From NCBI GenBank assembly GCA_004555725.1, contig SFHC01000003.1, positions 62,001-126,000 on the forward strand: a stretch of 64,000 bases of DNA. Direction: 5' to 3'. Positions 43,278 through 50,860 of this stretch are shown here, one piece after another (positions within the stretch are counted from its first letter, which is position 1; every line of letters starts with the position of its first letter). The position numbers were made by a program, and so were the translations under genes. Origin of the DNA: [Eubacterium] saphenum (GTDB lineage Bacteria > Bacillota > Clostridia > Peptostreptococcales > Anaerovoracaceae). The notes below the pieces were generated by a model that saw nothing but the letters and a program-made list of their open reading frames with translations, searched no databases and was not told where the DNA came from.

Positions 43278-44087
43278 ATGAAAAAACTTCCTGCAGTTCC
43301 GTACATTGTGTGGATGATCGCCGGAACGCTGATTCCGCTTCTGATGATCGTCTATTACGGATTTACGGATCGGACGGGCGCCTTCACAGCGGCTAACATA
43401 CTGGCAGTCTTTCAGCCTGTGCATCTGAAAGCGCTCGGACTGTCGCTCGGGTTGTCCGTCGTCAGTACAGTGATCTGTCTGGCCCTGTCGATTCCTCTGG
43501 CGCTGGTGCTGAAAAAGAGCACCATGGGGCGCCGCGGACTGATCGTATTTATTTTCCTTCTTCCAATGTGGATGAATTTTCTGCTCCGCACCATGGCGTG
43601 GCAGGTCATCCTGGAAAAGGGCGGCATCATGTATCACGCCGCGCAGATCCTGCACCTTCCGTTCCCGCACATCATCAATACAACGGGGGCGATTATACTG
43701 GGCATGGTCTACGATTTTTTACCGTTCATGGTTCTGCCGATTTACAACGTGCTGGAAAAGATCGATCCGAACGTCATCGAAGCTGCATATGATCTGGGCG
43801 CAGGAGAATCTGCCGTCCTCAGAAAGGTTGTTCTTCCGATGTGTGTCCCGGGCATTGTCAGCGGAATTACGATGGTCTTTGTCCCGAGCCTGACCACGTT
43901 TGTTATTTCCAACATCCTGGGCGGCGGAAAGATCTATCTGATCGGAAACATTATCGAGCAGGAGTTTACAACGAGTGCCAACTGGAACCTGGGATCCGGC
44001 ATCTCGCTGGTCATGATGCTCTTTATCATCCTGAGCATGGCCGCGCTGATGAAACTGGATAAAAACGGAGAAGGGAGCATGCTGTAA
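43278..44087 (+). CDS. potB: Spermidine/putrescine ABC transporter permease PotB
   Basis: 269 residues with six predicted membrane segments and the permease EAA loop as EAAYDLGAGESAVLRKVVLP. It is one of the two membrane subunits of the polyamine importer. AAAGGAG lies 10 bases before ATG 43278; the stop overlaps potC by one base. Confidence 0.94.
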   Translation: MKKLPAVPYIVWMIAGTLIPLLMIVYYGFTDRTGAFTAANILAVFQPVHLKALGLSLGLSVVSTVICLALSIPLALVLKKSTMGRRGLIVFIFLLPMWMNFLLRTMAWQVILEKGGIMYHAAQILHLPFPHIINTTGAIILGMVYDFLPFMVLPIYNVLEKIDPNVIEAAYDLGAGESAVLRKVVLPMCVPGIVSGITMVFVPSLTTFVISNILGGGKIYLIGNIIEQEFTTSANWNLGSGISLVMMLFIILSMAALMKLDKNGEGSML

Positions 44088-44887
44088 TGAGAAAAGCAAT
44101 TCGAGGCATATATCTGATCATTATTCTGCTGTTCCTGTATCTGCCGATTATCACCCTTATGGTGCTGTCGTTTAACAAGAGCAAGTCCATGTTCGCGTGG
44201 ACGGGATTTTCCATTCGCTGGTATAAGGAAATGTTCCACGATTCACAGATGCTTTCTGCGGTGTGGAACACGTTCTCCATCGCCATTGTGTCGTCTCTGA
44301 TCGCGACGGTAATCGGCGTTCTGGCCTGTGTAGGCATTCTGCAGTTTGGAAAGCGCGGACAGGCGTTTCTGCTCGGCATCAATAATATCCCCCTTCTGAA
44401 CGCGGATATCGTCACTGGTATCTCTCTGATGCTCGGTTTTATCGCTTTTGGCTTTTATCTGAACTGGGGTACCGTTCTGCTTGCGCATATTACTTTCAGC
44501 ATTCCATACGTCATCCTGTCCGTCATGCCAAAATTGAAGCAGCTCGGCGTCCAGAACTATGAGGCGGCGCTGGATCTCGGTGCGTCTCCGGTGACGGCGT
44601 TCCGGAAAGTCGTGATTCCGGATATCCGTCCGGGAATCGTGTCTGGTTTTCTCCTTGCGTTTACCATGTCAGTGGATGATTTTGTCGTCACGCACTTCAC
44701 GCGCGGAGCGGGAATCAATACGATTTCCACGCTGATTTACAGTCAGGTCAAGGTCGGCATCCGTCCGACATTGTTTGCGCTCTCAACCATCATCTTCATC
44801 ATCGTCATGGCTGTTCTTCTGATTGCAAATCATGAGGACGGACGTCCGCCGGAGGATGAGTTTATCGTTGAGACCCCGCAGAGTTAG
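44087..44887 (+). CDS. potC: Spermidine/putrescine ABC transporter permease PotC
   Basis: 266 residues, six membrane segments, with the EAA loop as EAALDLGASPVTAFRKVVIP. It is the second permease subunit. It starts at the TAATG junction with potB and is translationally coupled to it. Confidence 0.94.
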   Translation: MRKAIRGIYLIIILLFLYLPIITLMVLSFNKSKSMFAWTGFSIRWYKEMFHDSQMLSAVWNTFSIAIVSSLIATVIGVLACVGILQFGKRGQAFLLGINNIPLLNADIVTGISLMLGFIAFGFYLNWGTVLLAHITFSIPYVILSVMPKLKQLGVQNYEAALDLGASPVTAFRKVVIPDIRPGIVSGFLLAFTMSVDDFVVTHFTRGAGINTISTLIYSQVKVGIRPTLFALSTIIFIIVMAVLLIANHEDGRPPEDEFIVETPQS

Positions 44888-44902
44888 GAGGGTGGACAAA
44901 AG

Positions 44903-45997
44903 ATGAAAGAACAAGGTAGAACATTTACGGCCGCGCACCGGACCGTTGCGGTCTTGCTGATTCTCATTTTGTCTGTGCTTGCGGCGGTGACGCTGAGCGG
45001 ATGCGGAGAGAAGGACAAGAATGAGGTCCTGGTCTACTGCTACGGCGACTATGTGGATCCGGCTGTGGTCAAGCAGTTTCAGAAGGAAACGGGCATCAAG
45101 GTGGTGCTGGACACGTTCGATACGGTGGAGGAGATGTATCCGGTAATTAAGAACCGCGCCGGTGTGTACGATGTCATCTGTCCGTCGGACTATATGATTG
45201 AGAAAATGCGGAATGAAGGGCTGCTGCAGAAGATTGACTTCAGCAAGGTTCCGAATTTCAAATATATCGGAAAGCAGTACCTGAAGATTGCGGACAAGAC
45301 GTATGACCCGGGGAACCAGTATGCGGTGCCGTATCAGTGGGGTGTTGCCGGAATTATGTATAATAAGAAGGAGCTGGGTGAAGGCGCGGTTACATCGTGG
45401 AAGGATCTGTGGAATAAGAAGTATAAGGGAAGTATTCTGATGCAGGATTCTGTCCGCGATACCATGATGGCGGCGCTGAAGAAGGACGGGTATTCCATGA
45501 ACACGACCAATAAGGCGCAGCTGAAGAAGGCGGTGGATGACTTGATCGCGCAGAGGCCGCTCGTCTATAAATACGCAAATGATTCGGCCAGAGACCTTCT
45601 GATCGGAAATTCAGCCAAGCTCGGCGTCGTGTGGAACGGCGAGGTGATTTACAGCCAGAAACTGAATAAGAATCTGGACTTCTGTGTGCCGAAGGAAGGA
45701 TCGGAGCTGTTTATTGATAACTGGGTCATTCCGAAAAATGCGTTCCATAAGACCAACGCAGAGAAGTGGATCAACTTCATGTGCCGGCCGGATATTGCGT
45801 ATAAAAATTTTAAGTACCTGACGTACAGTACGCCGAATGAAGGCGCGAGAAAAATGATGCCGGCGAAGTACAGAAACAGCAAGAACCTGTTCCTGTCGGA
45901 CAAGCAGTTGGCACGCTGTCAGGTGCTGCGCGATCTCGGGCCAGAAGGCGACGATTTATACAGTACATACTGGAAGATCTTCAAGTCTTCTAACTAG
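44903..45997 (+). CDS. potD: Spermidine/putrescine-binding lipoprotein PotD
   Basis: 364 residues. A lipoprotein signal with lipobox LSGC (about residues 31-34) is followed by a periplasmic-binding-protein type 2 fold of the PotD/PotF family: VYCYGDYVDPAVVKQFQKET, PSDYMIEKM, YQWGVAGIMYNK and DNWVIPKNA. It captures polyamines outside the membrane and delivers them to PotBC. AGGAGG lies about 12 bases before the ATG. Confidence 0.95.
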   Translation: MKEQGRTFTAAHRTVAVLLILILSVLAAVTLSGCGEKDKNEVLVYCYGDYVDPAVVKQFQKETGIKVVLDTFDTVEEMYPVIKNRAGVYDVICPSDYMIEKMRNEGLLQKIDFSKVPNFKYIGKQYLKIADKTYDPGNQYAVPYQWGVAGIMYNKKELGEGAVTSWKDLWNKKYKGSILMQDSVRDTMMAALKKDGYSMNTTNKAQLKKAVDDLIAQRPLVYKYANDSARDLLIGNSAKLGVVWNGEVIYSQKLNKNLDFCVPKEGSELFIDNWVIPKNAFHKTNAEKWINFMCRPDIAYKNFKYLTYSTPNEGARKMMPAKYRNSKNLFLSDKQLARCQVLRDLGPEGDDLYSTYWKIFKSSN

Positions 45998-46103
45998 GCG
46001 CGCGGTTTTGCAGCTGAGAGTGCATGATCATTTGGAAGTATGGAAATATGTAAGTATGTAAGTATGGAAATATTGTAAGGGTATACTGAATACCAGTGTT
46101 ATT

Positions 46104-46272
46104 GGACGGGGATTTCGTGTATACACGCGCGGGGGACGGGAAACTGTGCGTGTAACAGGAGCGCACCCCGTCCATTTTGTGATAATGGATGTCATGGACG
46201 GGGGATTCATGTATACACGCGCGAGGGACGGGAAACTGTGCAGGTAACAGGAGCGCGCCCCGTCCATTCCTG
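46104..46272 (-). repeat. Dispersed palindromic repeat, two tandem copies (family CCCGTCCA/TGGACGGG)
   Basis: Two units of about 91 bases in the minus orientation. Each has TGGACGGGG, GTATACACGCGC, GGGACGGGAAACTGTGC, TAACAGGAGCGC and CCCCGTCCAT in the same order. The outer halves TGGACGGGG/CCCCGTCCA form long inverted repeats. Confidence 0.8.
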
Positions 46273-46319
46273 GTGTTGAAGGCGACAGAGAAAAAAACGT
46301 GTTTATTATGGGAAAACAA

Positions 46320-46370
46320 TTGACTTTTAATGAACATATGATAATATAATCATATGAACGATAGTTCATA
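46320..46370 (+). promoter_or_regulatory. Promoter and ArsR-type operator of the metal-efflux operon
   Basis: TTGACT (46320-46325) with TAATAT (46342-46347, 16-base spacer) or TATAAT (46345-46350). A perfect dyad TATGAACGATAGTTCATA (46353-46370) lies at the start point. It fits the TGAA-N-TTCA core bound by SmtB/CzrA-type repressors. A second dyad CATATGAT/ATCATATG (46336-46355) overlaps the -10. Confidence 0.8.
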
Positions 46371-46404
46371 GTTTGAACTTCGCAGAAATCACAGGAGGGG
46401 TAGT

Positions 46405-46743
46405 ATGGCGGATTTAATTGAAATGTTCGACCGTAAAGTGGATCGCCTGACACAGCAGATTGACGAGGAGGAGCTGATCGATCTGGCGGAGCTGTTCAAG
46501 GTCTTTGGGGATTCGACCAGAATTAAGATACTCTATGATCTCTTTGACGGCGGGAAGAGCGTAGGAGAAATCTGTGAGGATATCTCTATGAATCAGTCTG
46601 CCGTTTCTCATCAGCTGCAGATCCTGAAAGCGTCTGACCTAGTCAGTGCGCAGCGTCAGGGAAAGTCTATGATTTATTCTCTTGCGGATGATCATGTGAA
46701 GACGATTATCGCTATGGGAAAAGAGCATATTGAAGAAGAATAA
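46405..46743 (+). CDS. ArsR/SmtB-family metal-responsive repressor
   Basis: 112 residues with a winged helix (ELFKVFGDSTRIKILYDL, then MNQSAVSHQLQILKASDLV as recognition region). The last helix carries DDH...KEHIEE, the Asp-x-His and His-x-x-Glu ligands of the alpha-5 site of zinc/cobalt sensors such as CzrA and SmtB; the CadC-type ELCVC motif is absent. It should release the upstream operator on binding zinc or a similar ion. AGGAGGGG precedes the ATG. Confidence 0.92.
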   Translation: MADLIEMFDRKVDRLTQQIDEEELIDLAELFKVFGDSTRIKILYDLFDGGKSVGEICEDISMNQSAVSHQLQILKASDLVSAQRQGKSMIYSLADDHVKTIIAMGKEHIEEE

Positions 46744-46880
46744 CTGGAATCAGTAAAGAGGAAAGGTTCTGTGCGCAGATGTTCTGAAACGGGCGGCATG
46801 CACGAAGAACAGCAGAAGAGCAGAACAAAATGGGATTCATGGTAAAGCCGGACGGCTGCCCGGCGGAAAGGAGCAGAACA

Positions 46881-47096
46881 ATGAAAAAGAAATTCAAGAT
46901 TGAGGTCGACTGTGCCAACTGCGCAGCAAAGATGGAAGACGCAGTAAAGCATCTGGACGGAGTCAACGATGTAAACATTAATTTCATGACACAGAAGATG
47001 AAATTGGATGCGGACGACGCGCGGTTTGAGGAAATTCTGGATGAGGTCGTGAAAACTTGTAAAAAAGTCGAGCCGGACTGCGAAATTTACCGCTGA
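46881..47096 (+). CDS. Small heavy-metal-associated (HMA) domain protein
   Basis: 71 residues forming one ferredoxin-like HMA domain with the metal-binding DCANCAAKM motif (Cys-x-x-Cys). Probably a soluble metal donor or a detached N-terminal domain of the adjacent ATPase, which has none. ATG 46881 is supported by AAAGGAG 7 bases upstream. Confidence 0.9.
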   Translation: MKKKFKIEVDCANCAAKMEDAVKHLDGVNDVNINFMTQKMKLDADDARFEEILDEVVKTCKKVEPDCEIYR

Positions 47097-47273
47097 TTTC
47101 AAACGGATCAGCTGCTGCATCCGGATTTGCAGGCTGAGGCATGATCTGATTTACAGCATGGTTAGATAAATAAGACAAAACGAAAAGTACAGATATACGG
47201 GGACAGAAAGATATGCATGCTGCGCGGAATGTGCGGCTGCATGAAAGACCCTGGAGTAATGGAGTTAAATGTA

Positions 47274-49253
47274 ATGGGAAAAATGATTCTGACAAAGAAA
47301 CAGAAAAAAGAACGAAATCGCATCCTTCTGGCACTGTGCCTCTATTTTGCCGTGATTCTGGCAGAACATGCGCTGCTTCGCGCCGGACTGCTGCATGGGA
47401 TCTGGACAAATCACTGGGTCCGGATGATCCCGTATCTCGTTCCGTATTTTCTGGTCGGCGGAAGCGTAGTGAAAAATGCGCTGATCGGCATCCGGAATCT
47501 GCAGATGTTCGATGAGTCGTTTTTGATGACGCTGGCGACCATCGGCGCTTTTGCAGTCGGAGAAAACGCGGAGGCCTGCGCGGTGATGCTGTTCTATCAG
47601 GTTGGGGAGTTTTTCCAGGATTATGCCGTAAATAAGTCCAGGGGATCGATTCAGGAACTTATGGAGATTGCGCCGGAGTTCGCGAACCGGATCGCAGAGG
47701 ACGGCAGCATTGAGACCATCGACCCGGATGATGTCCAGATCGGCGATCTTCTGGCCATCCGTCCGGGAGAAAAAATTCCGGTAGACGGGGTCGTGGAAGA
47801 GGGAACAAGCATGGTGAACACCGCGGCTCTGACCGGAGAATCCGTTCCCCGCAGTGTGCATAAGAATGATGAAATTCTGTCCGGCTGCGTAAACGGAGAG
47901 GGGCTTCTGAAAATCCGCGCATCCAAAGAGTACGAGGATTCCACAGTGTCCCGCATCCTTGAGCTCGTCGAGGATGCAACATCTAAGAAATCCAGGACAG
48001 AGAATTTCATTACCCGCTTTGCGCGCTGGTACACGCCGCTTGTCGTTCTGGGCGCGCTCGTCCTGGCCATAATTCCATCCATTATTACCCGGGATCCGCT
48101 GACCTGGATTTACAGAGCCTGCACATTTCTGGTTATTTCCTGCCCGTGCGCCCTTGTCATATCCGTCCCTTTGTCATTCTTTGGCGGAATCGGAGCGGCA
48201 TCGCGCGCAGGCGTACTGGTGAAAGGTTCCAATTATCTGGAATTGCTGGCGCAGATGGACACGGTGGTTTCCGATAAGACCGGTACATTGACAAAGGGTG
48301 CGTTTACTGTGACAAAAACAAGCCCGGCAAGAGGCGTGACGGAACAGAAACTCCTGGAAACTGCAGCTGCTGCAGAAGGGCTGTCCACGCATCCGATTGC
48401 GGTTTCTATCCGCAGCGCCGCGGGAAATCCTGCGGTTCCATCTGGAAATGAATCTGTTGAAAACGTCTCCGGGCGCGGCCTGATCGCAAAGGTCGGAGAA
48501 CATGGAAAGCATATGGTGTGTGTTGGAAATGCGCAGATGATGCATGAGCGGGGAATCTCGTTTCAGGAAGAATATGACGATGCGTCTACGATCGTCTACG
48601 TTGCAGAAGATCAGCAGTATCTCGGCGCAATCTTTATTTCTGATACGGTAAAAGATGAAGCAGAAGAAGCCATTCGGGAAATGAAGAAAGAAGGCGTCCG
48701 TCAGGTTGTTATGCTTACCGGAGACCGGAAAGCGGTTGGAGAAGCGGTCGGTTCAAGACTCGGCGTCGATCGGACGTATACCGAGCTTCTGCCGGCAGAC
48801 AAAGTTGAAAAAGTGGAAGAACTTCTTGAAGAAGAGCGTCAGAATCATAAAAAACTGGCATTTCTCGGAGACGGCATTAATGATGCGCCGGTGCTCGCCA
48901 GAGCCGATGTTGGAATTGCAATGGGATCTCTCGGATCAGATGCGGCGATTGAGGCGGCCGATGTCGTTATCATGGACGACAATCTGAACCGCATTCCTCT
49001 GGTGATCCGCATAGCCCGCAGAACCGTCCGCATCGCGCGGCAGAATATTGTGTTTGCCCTGGCTGTGAAAGCGCTGATTCTGATTCTCGGCGCTCTGGGA
49101 ATTGCCGGAATGTGGGCGGCAGTATTTGCCGATGTCGGCGTTGCAATGATCTGCATCATCAACGCCATGCGTCTGCTGAACCGGAAAGGGTTCAGCAGCA
49201 GAGGCACAGCGGAAGTGTCCAGCAGAACGGAGACATCCCGTATCCCTGATTAG
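47274..49253 (+). CDS. P1B-type heavy-metal-translocating ATPase (Zn/Cd/Pb type)
   Basis: About 659 residues. It has TGES (actuator), SCPCALVIS (metal-site CPC), phosphorylation motif DKTGTLTKG, the HP dipeptide (LSTHPIAVS), TGDR and GDGINDAPVLARADVGIAMG. The last membrane helix has ADVGVAMICIINAMRLL, as in ZntA/CadA exporters. It exports divalent metals using ATP. It lacks an N-terminal HMA domain. Several in-frame ATGs exist (47217-47283); 47274 has GGAG 9 bases upstream. Its 3' end overlaps the convergent J-protein gene by 62 bases. Confidence 0.93.
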   Translation: MGKMILTKKQKKERNRILLALCLYFAVILAEHALLRAGLLHGIWTNHWVRMIPYLVPYFLVGGSVVKNALIGIRNLQMFDESFLMTLATIGAFAVGENAEACAVMLFYQVGEFFQDYAVNKSRGSIQELMEIAPEFANRIAEDGSIETIDPDDVQIGDLLAIRPGEKIPVDGVVEEGTSMVNTAALTGESVPRSVHKNDEILSGCVNGEGLLKIRASKEYEDSTVSRILELVEDATSKKSRTENFITRFARWYTPLVVLGALVLAIIPSIITRDPLTWIYRACTFLVISCPCALVISVPLSFFGGIGAASRAGVLVKGSNYLELLAQMDTVVSDKTGTLTKGAFTVTKTSPARGVTEQKLLETAAAAEGLSTHPIAVSIRSAAGNPAVPSGNESVENVSGRGLIAKVGEHGKHMVCVGNAQMMHERGISFQEEYDDASTIVYVAEDQQYLGAIFISDTVKDEAEEAIREMKKEGVRQVVMLTGDRKAVGEAVGSRLGVDRTYTELLPADKVEKVEELLEEERQNHKKLAFLGDGINDAPVLARADVGIAMGSLGSDAAIEAADVVIMDDNLNRIPLVIRIARRTVRIARQNIVFALAVKALILILGALGIAGMWAAVFADVGVAMICIINAMRLLNRKGFSSRGTAEVSSRTETSRIPD

Positions 49254-49839
49254 CAGACGCGGACTGGTACATACCGCCGACGCTGTTCATCTGGCTGTAG
49301 GCATTTTGATACTCCTGATTTCCGGGATCCATCTGCACAGCAATCTGCACATCCTGCAGTCCATCGGCGATCCGGCCGAGCTGGAACGAAACGACGCCGT
49401 TCAGAAAATGCCATTCGGCGTCTTCCGCGCGGTTCTGCAGAAGAAGCTGCTCCGCAGCGGCAAGGTTATTGCTGTTAATATAGGCGCGGATCTGGTTATA
49501 GATCGGAGAACTCCCGTCATAACTGCCGCTGTAGTTTCCGTAAGCGCCGTTCTGGCTGCTGTTTCCATAGGTATAGCTTCCGGAAGATCCGGAAGCAGAT
49601 CCGTAAGACGCATAGGCGCCGCTCTGCGAAGAATACGCAGCGGCGCCGCTGTTTTTTGTCAGCGTGTCATAAGCCCAGTTGACCTCCTGCAGTTTCTCCT
49701 CCGCGAGATCAGCAAGCGGGTTTCCCTGGTACTTGTCCGGATGGTATTTTTTTACCAGTTCCCTGTAAGCTTTCCGGATGTCCTCCTGAGAAGCATTGCG
49801 GGGAATCCCGAGTATTTCATATGGATCTGTGTTTCCCAT
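49192..49839 (-). CDS. J-domain protein with Ser/Gly/Tyr-rich linker and TPR-like C-terminus
   Basis: About 215 residues. An N-terminal J-domain (DPYEILGIPRNASQEDIRKAY, with KKYHPDK) is followed by a low-complexity Ser/Gly/Tyr linker (about 65-120) and a helical TPR-like region (AEWHFLNGVVSFQLGRIADG). It ends in a short Cys-containing tail (PFCWTLPLCLCC) that is encoded antisense to the metal ATPase's end. It is a co-chaperone for a DnaK, target unknown. ATG 49839 is preferred (GGGGG 9 bases upstream). It overlaps the preceding DUF5685 gene by 23 bases. Confidence 0.82.
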   Translation of the reverse strand: MGNTDPYEILGIPRNASQEDIRKAYRELVKKYHPDKYQGNPLADLAEEKLQEVNWAYDTLTKNSGAAAYSSQSGAYASYGSASGSSGSYTYGNSSQNGAYGNYSGSYDGSSPIYNQIRAYINSNNLAAAEQLLLQNRAEDAEWHFLNGVVSFQLGRIADGLQDVQIAVQMDPGNQEYQNAYSQMNSVGGMYQSASANQGYGMSPFCWTLPLCLCC

Positions 49840-50680
49840 TTTCATTTTCCCCCTTCTCAAGTATCTGGTCGGTTTTACTCCGGAGTCCCAGATATACAAT
49901 GTTTTCTATAATCCCCCTGTTCTTTCTGATATCCAGGAGATCGAGCGCCTGGGACATCTTCCCGAGAGCATGGTACAGCAGGCTGCGCGCCAGACCGCGG
50001 ACTCGGTCTTCCTGAAGGTACAGGAACGGGTTATAGTTTCCGGATTCTTTATCTTTATTGTAGTCATCCAGCGCGTCAATCATGTAAATCCACCGTCCAA
50101 GATGGTAAGAAAATTCACTGACAACGCGCAGGATGCGAGGATCACAGTCGTCGGTAAAATAACTGAGAAAAACCGTTTTCATGACCTCGCCAAACGCATT
50201 GGCAGGATCATCAACGGACCGGCATTCATCCGCTTCCATCCGGTACAGAGTTTCCAGCTGGCGGTGCACCTGCCCGGCCGCTTCGGGGAAACGCGCAGCA
50301 GCGCGCTCATAAGGGCGGCGGAGAGTCAGAGAGACCGGAATCGTCTTGACTGTTTTTCCATCATCGTTCAGATCATCAAGATTCTTCTCATATCCGAGGA
50401 TGACCGTCATCGCCGCGGCATAATCAGACGCCGAGCAGCGGATGACCGGTTTTTTGCGGATGTGGTGAACTACGCAGTGCTCTTCATGGATTTCATCTGC
50501 AGAATCATCCAGCGACTCCAGGAACAGCGCTAAAAATGCCATTTCAAACTGCAGCCCCATGCGGAGCAGCTGTCCGTACTCTGCTCCGATGGTCTTGCAC
50601 AGCCCGCAGTAGTATCCGTTATAGACACTGAACTCGCGGATTCTCAACTCTTCCTTCTGCGTAATTACATACCCAAACAT
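49817..50680 (-). CDS. DUF5685 family protein
   Basis: 287 residues opening MFGYVITQKEELRIREF and NGYYCGLCK, the DUF5685 N-terminus, with later motifs YMIDALDDYNKDKE and NPFL. The function is unknown; the Asp-rich helices resemble all-helical metal-dependent folds. An in-frame ATG 15 bases earlier is possible, but the family begins MFGYV. It is co-transcribed with the J-domain gene, with which it is commonly paired in Clostridia. Confidence 0.82.
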   Translation of the reverse strand: MFGYVITQKEELRIREFSVYNGYYCGLCKTIGAEYGQLLRMGLQFEMAFLALFLESLDDSADEIHEEHCVVHHIRKKPVIRCSASDYAAAMTVILGYEKNLDDLNDDGKTVKTIPVSLTLRRPYERAAARFPEAAGQVHRQLETLYRMEADECRSVDDPANAFGEVMKTVFLSYFTDDCDPRILRVVSEFSYHLGRWIYMIDALDDYNKDKESGNYNPFLYLQEDRVRGLARSLLYHALGKMSQALDLLDIRKNRGIIENIVYLGLRSKTDQILEKGENENGKHRSI

Positions 50681-50773
50681 AAATTCTACTCTCATTTATT
50701 ATTTTACAGTTATTATTCTATAGGACACGGGTGGAAATTTAAAGGCTGTTTTGTGTAGATCATATGATATGAT

Positions 50774-50802
50774 TTGACAAGCTCAGGCATTTCGATTATC
50801 AT
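50774..50802 (+). promoter_or_regulatory. SigA-type promoter of the GH25 gene
   Basis: TTGACA (50774-50779), 17-base spacer, TATCAT (50797-50802). A CTTAAG/TTTAAG direct repeat (50815-50830) lies just downstream of the expected start point. Confidence 0.8.
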
Positions 50803-50860
50803 GATGTATAATTGCTTAAGAATATTTAAGATTTTGGTGCTAAGTAAAGGAGGAATTTTT

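Noticed and set aside
45990..46453. Minus-strand open frames of 115-141 codons between potD and arsR
   Set aside because: They run through the repeat copies and into the arsR promoter and coding start; no ribosome site and no family.
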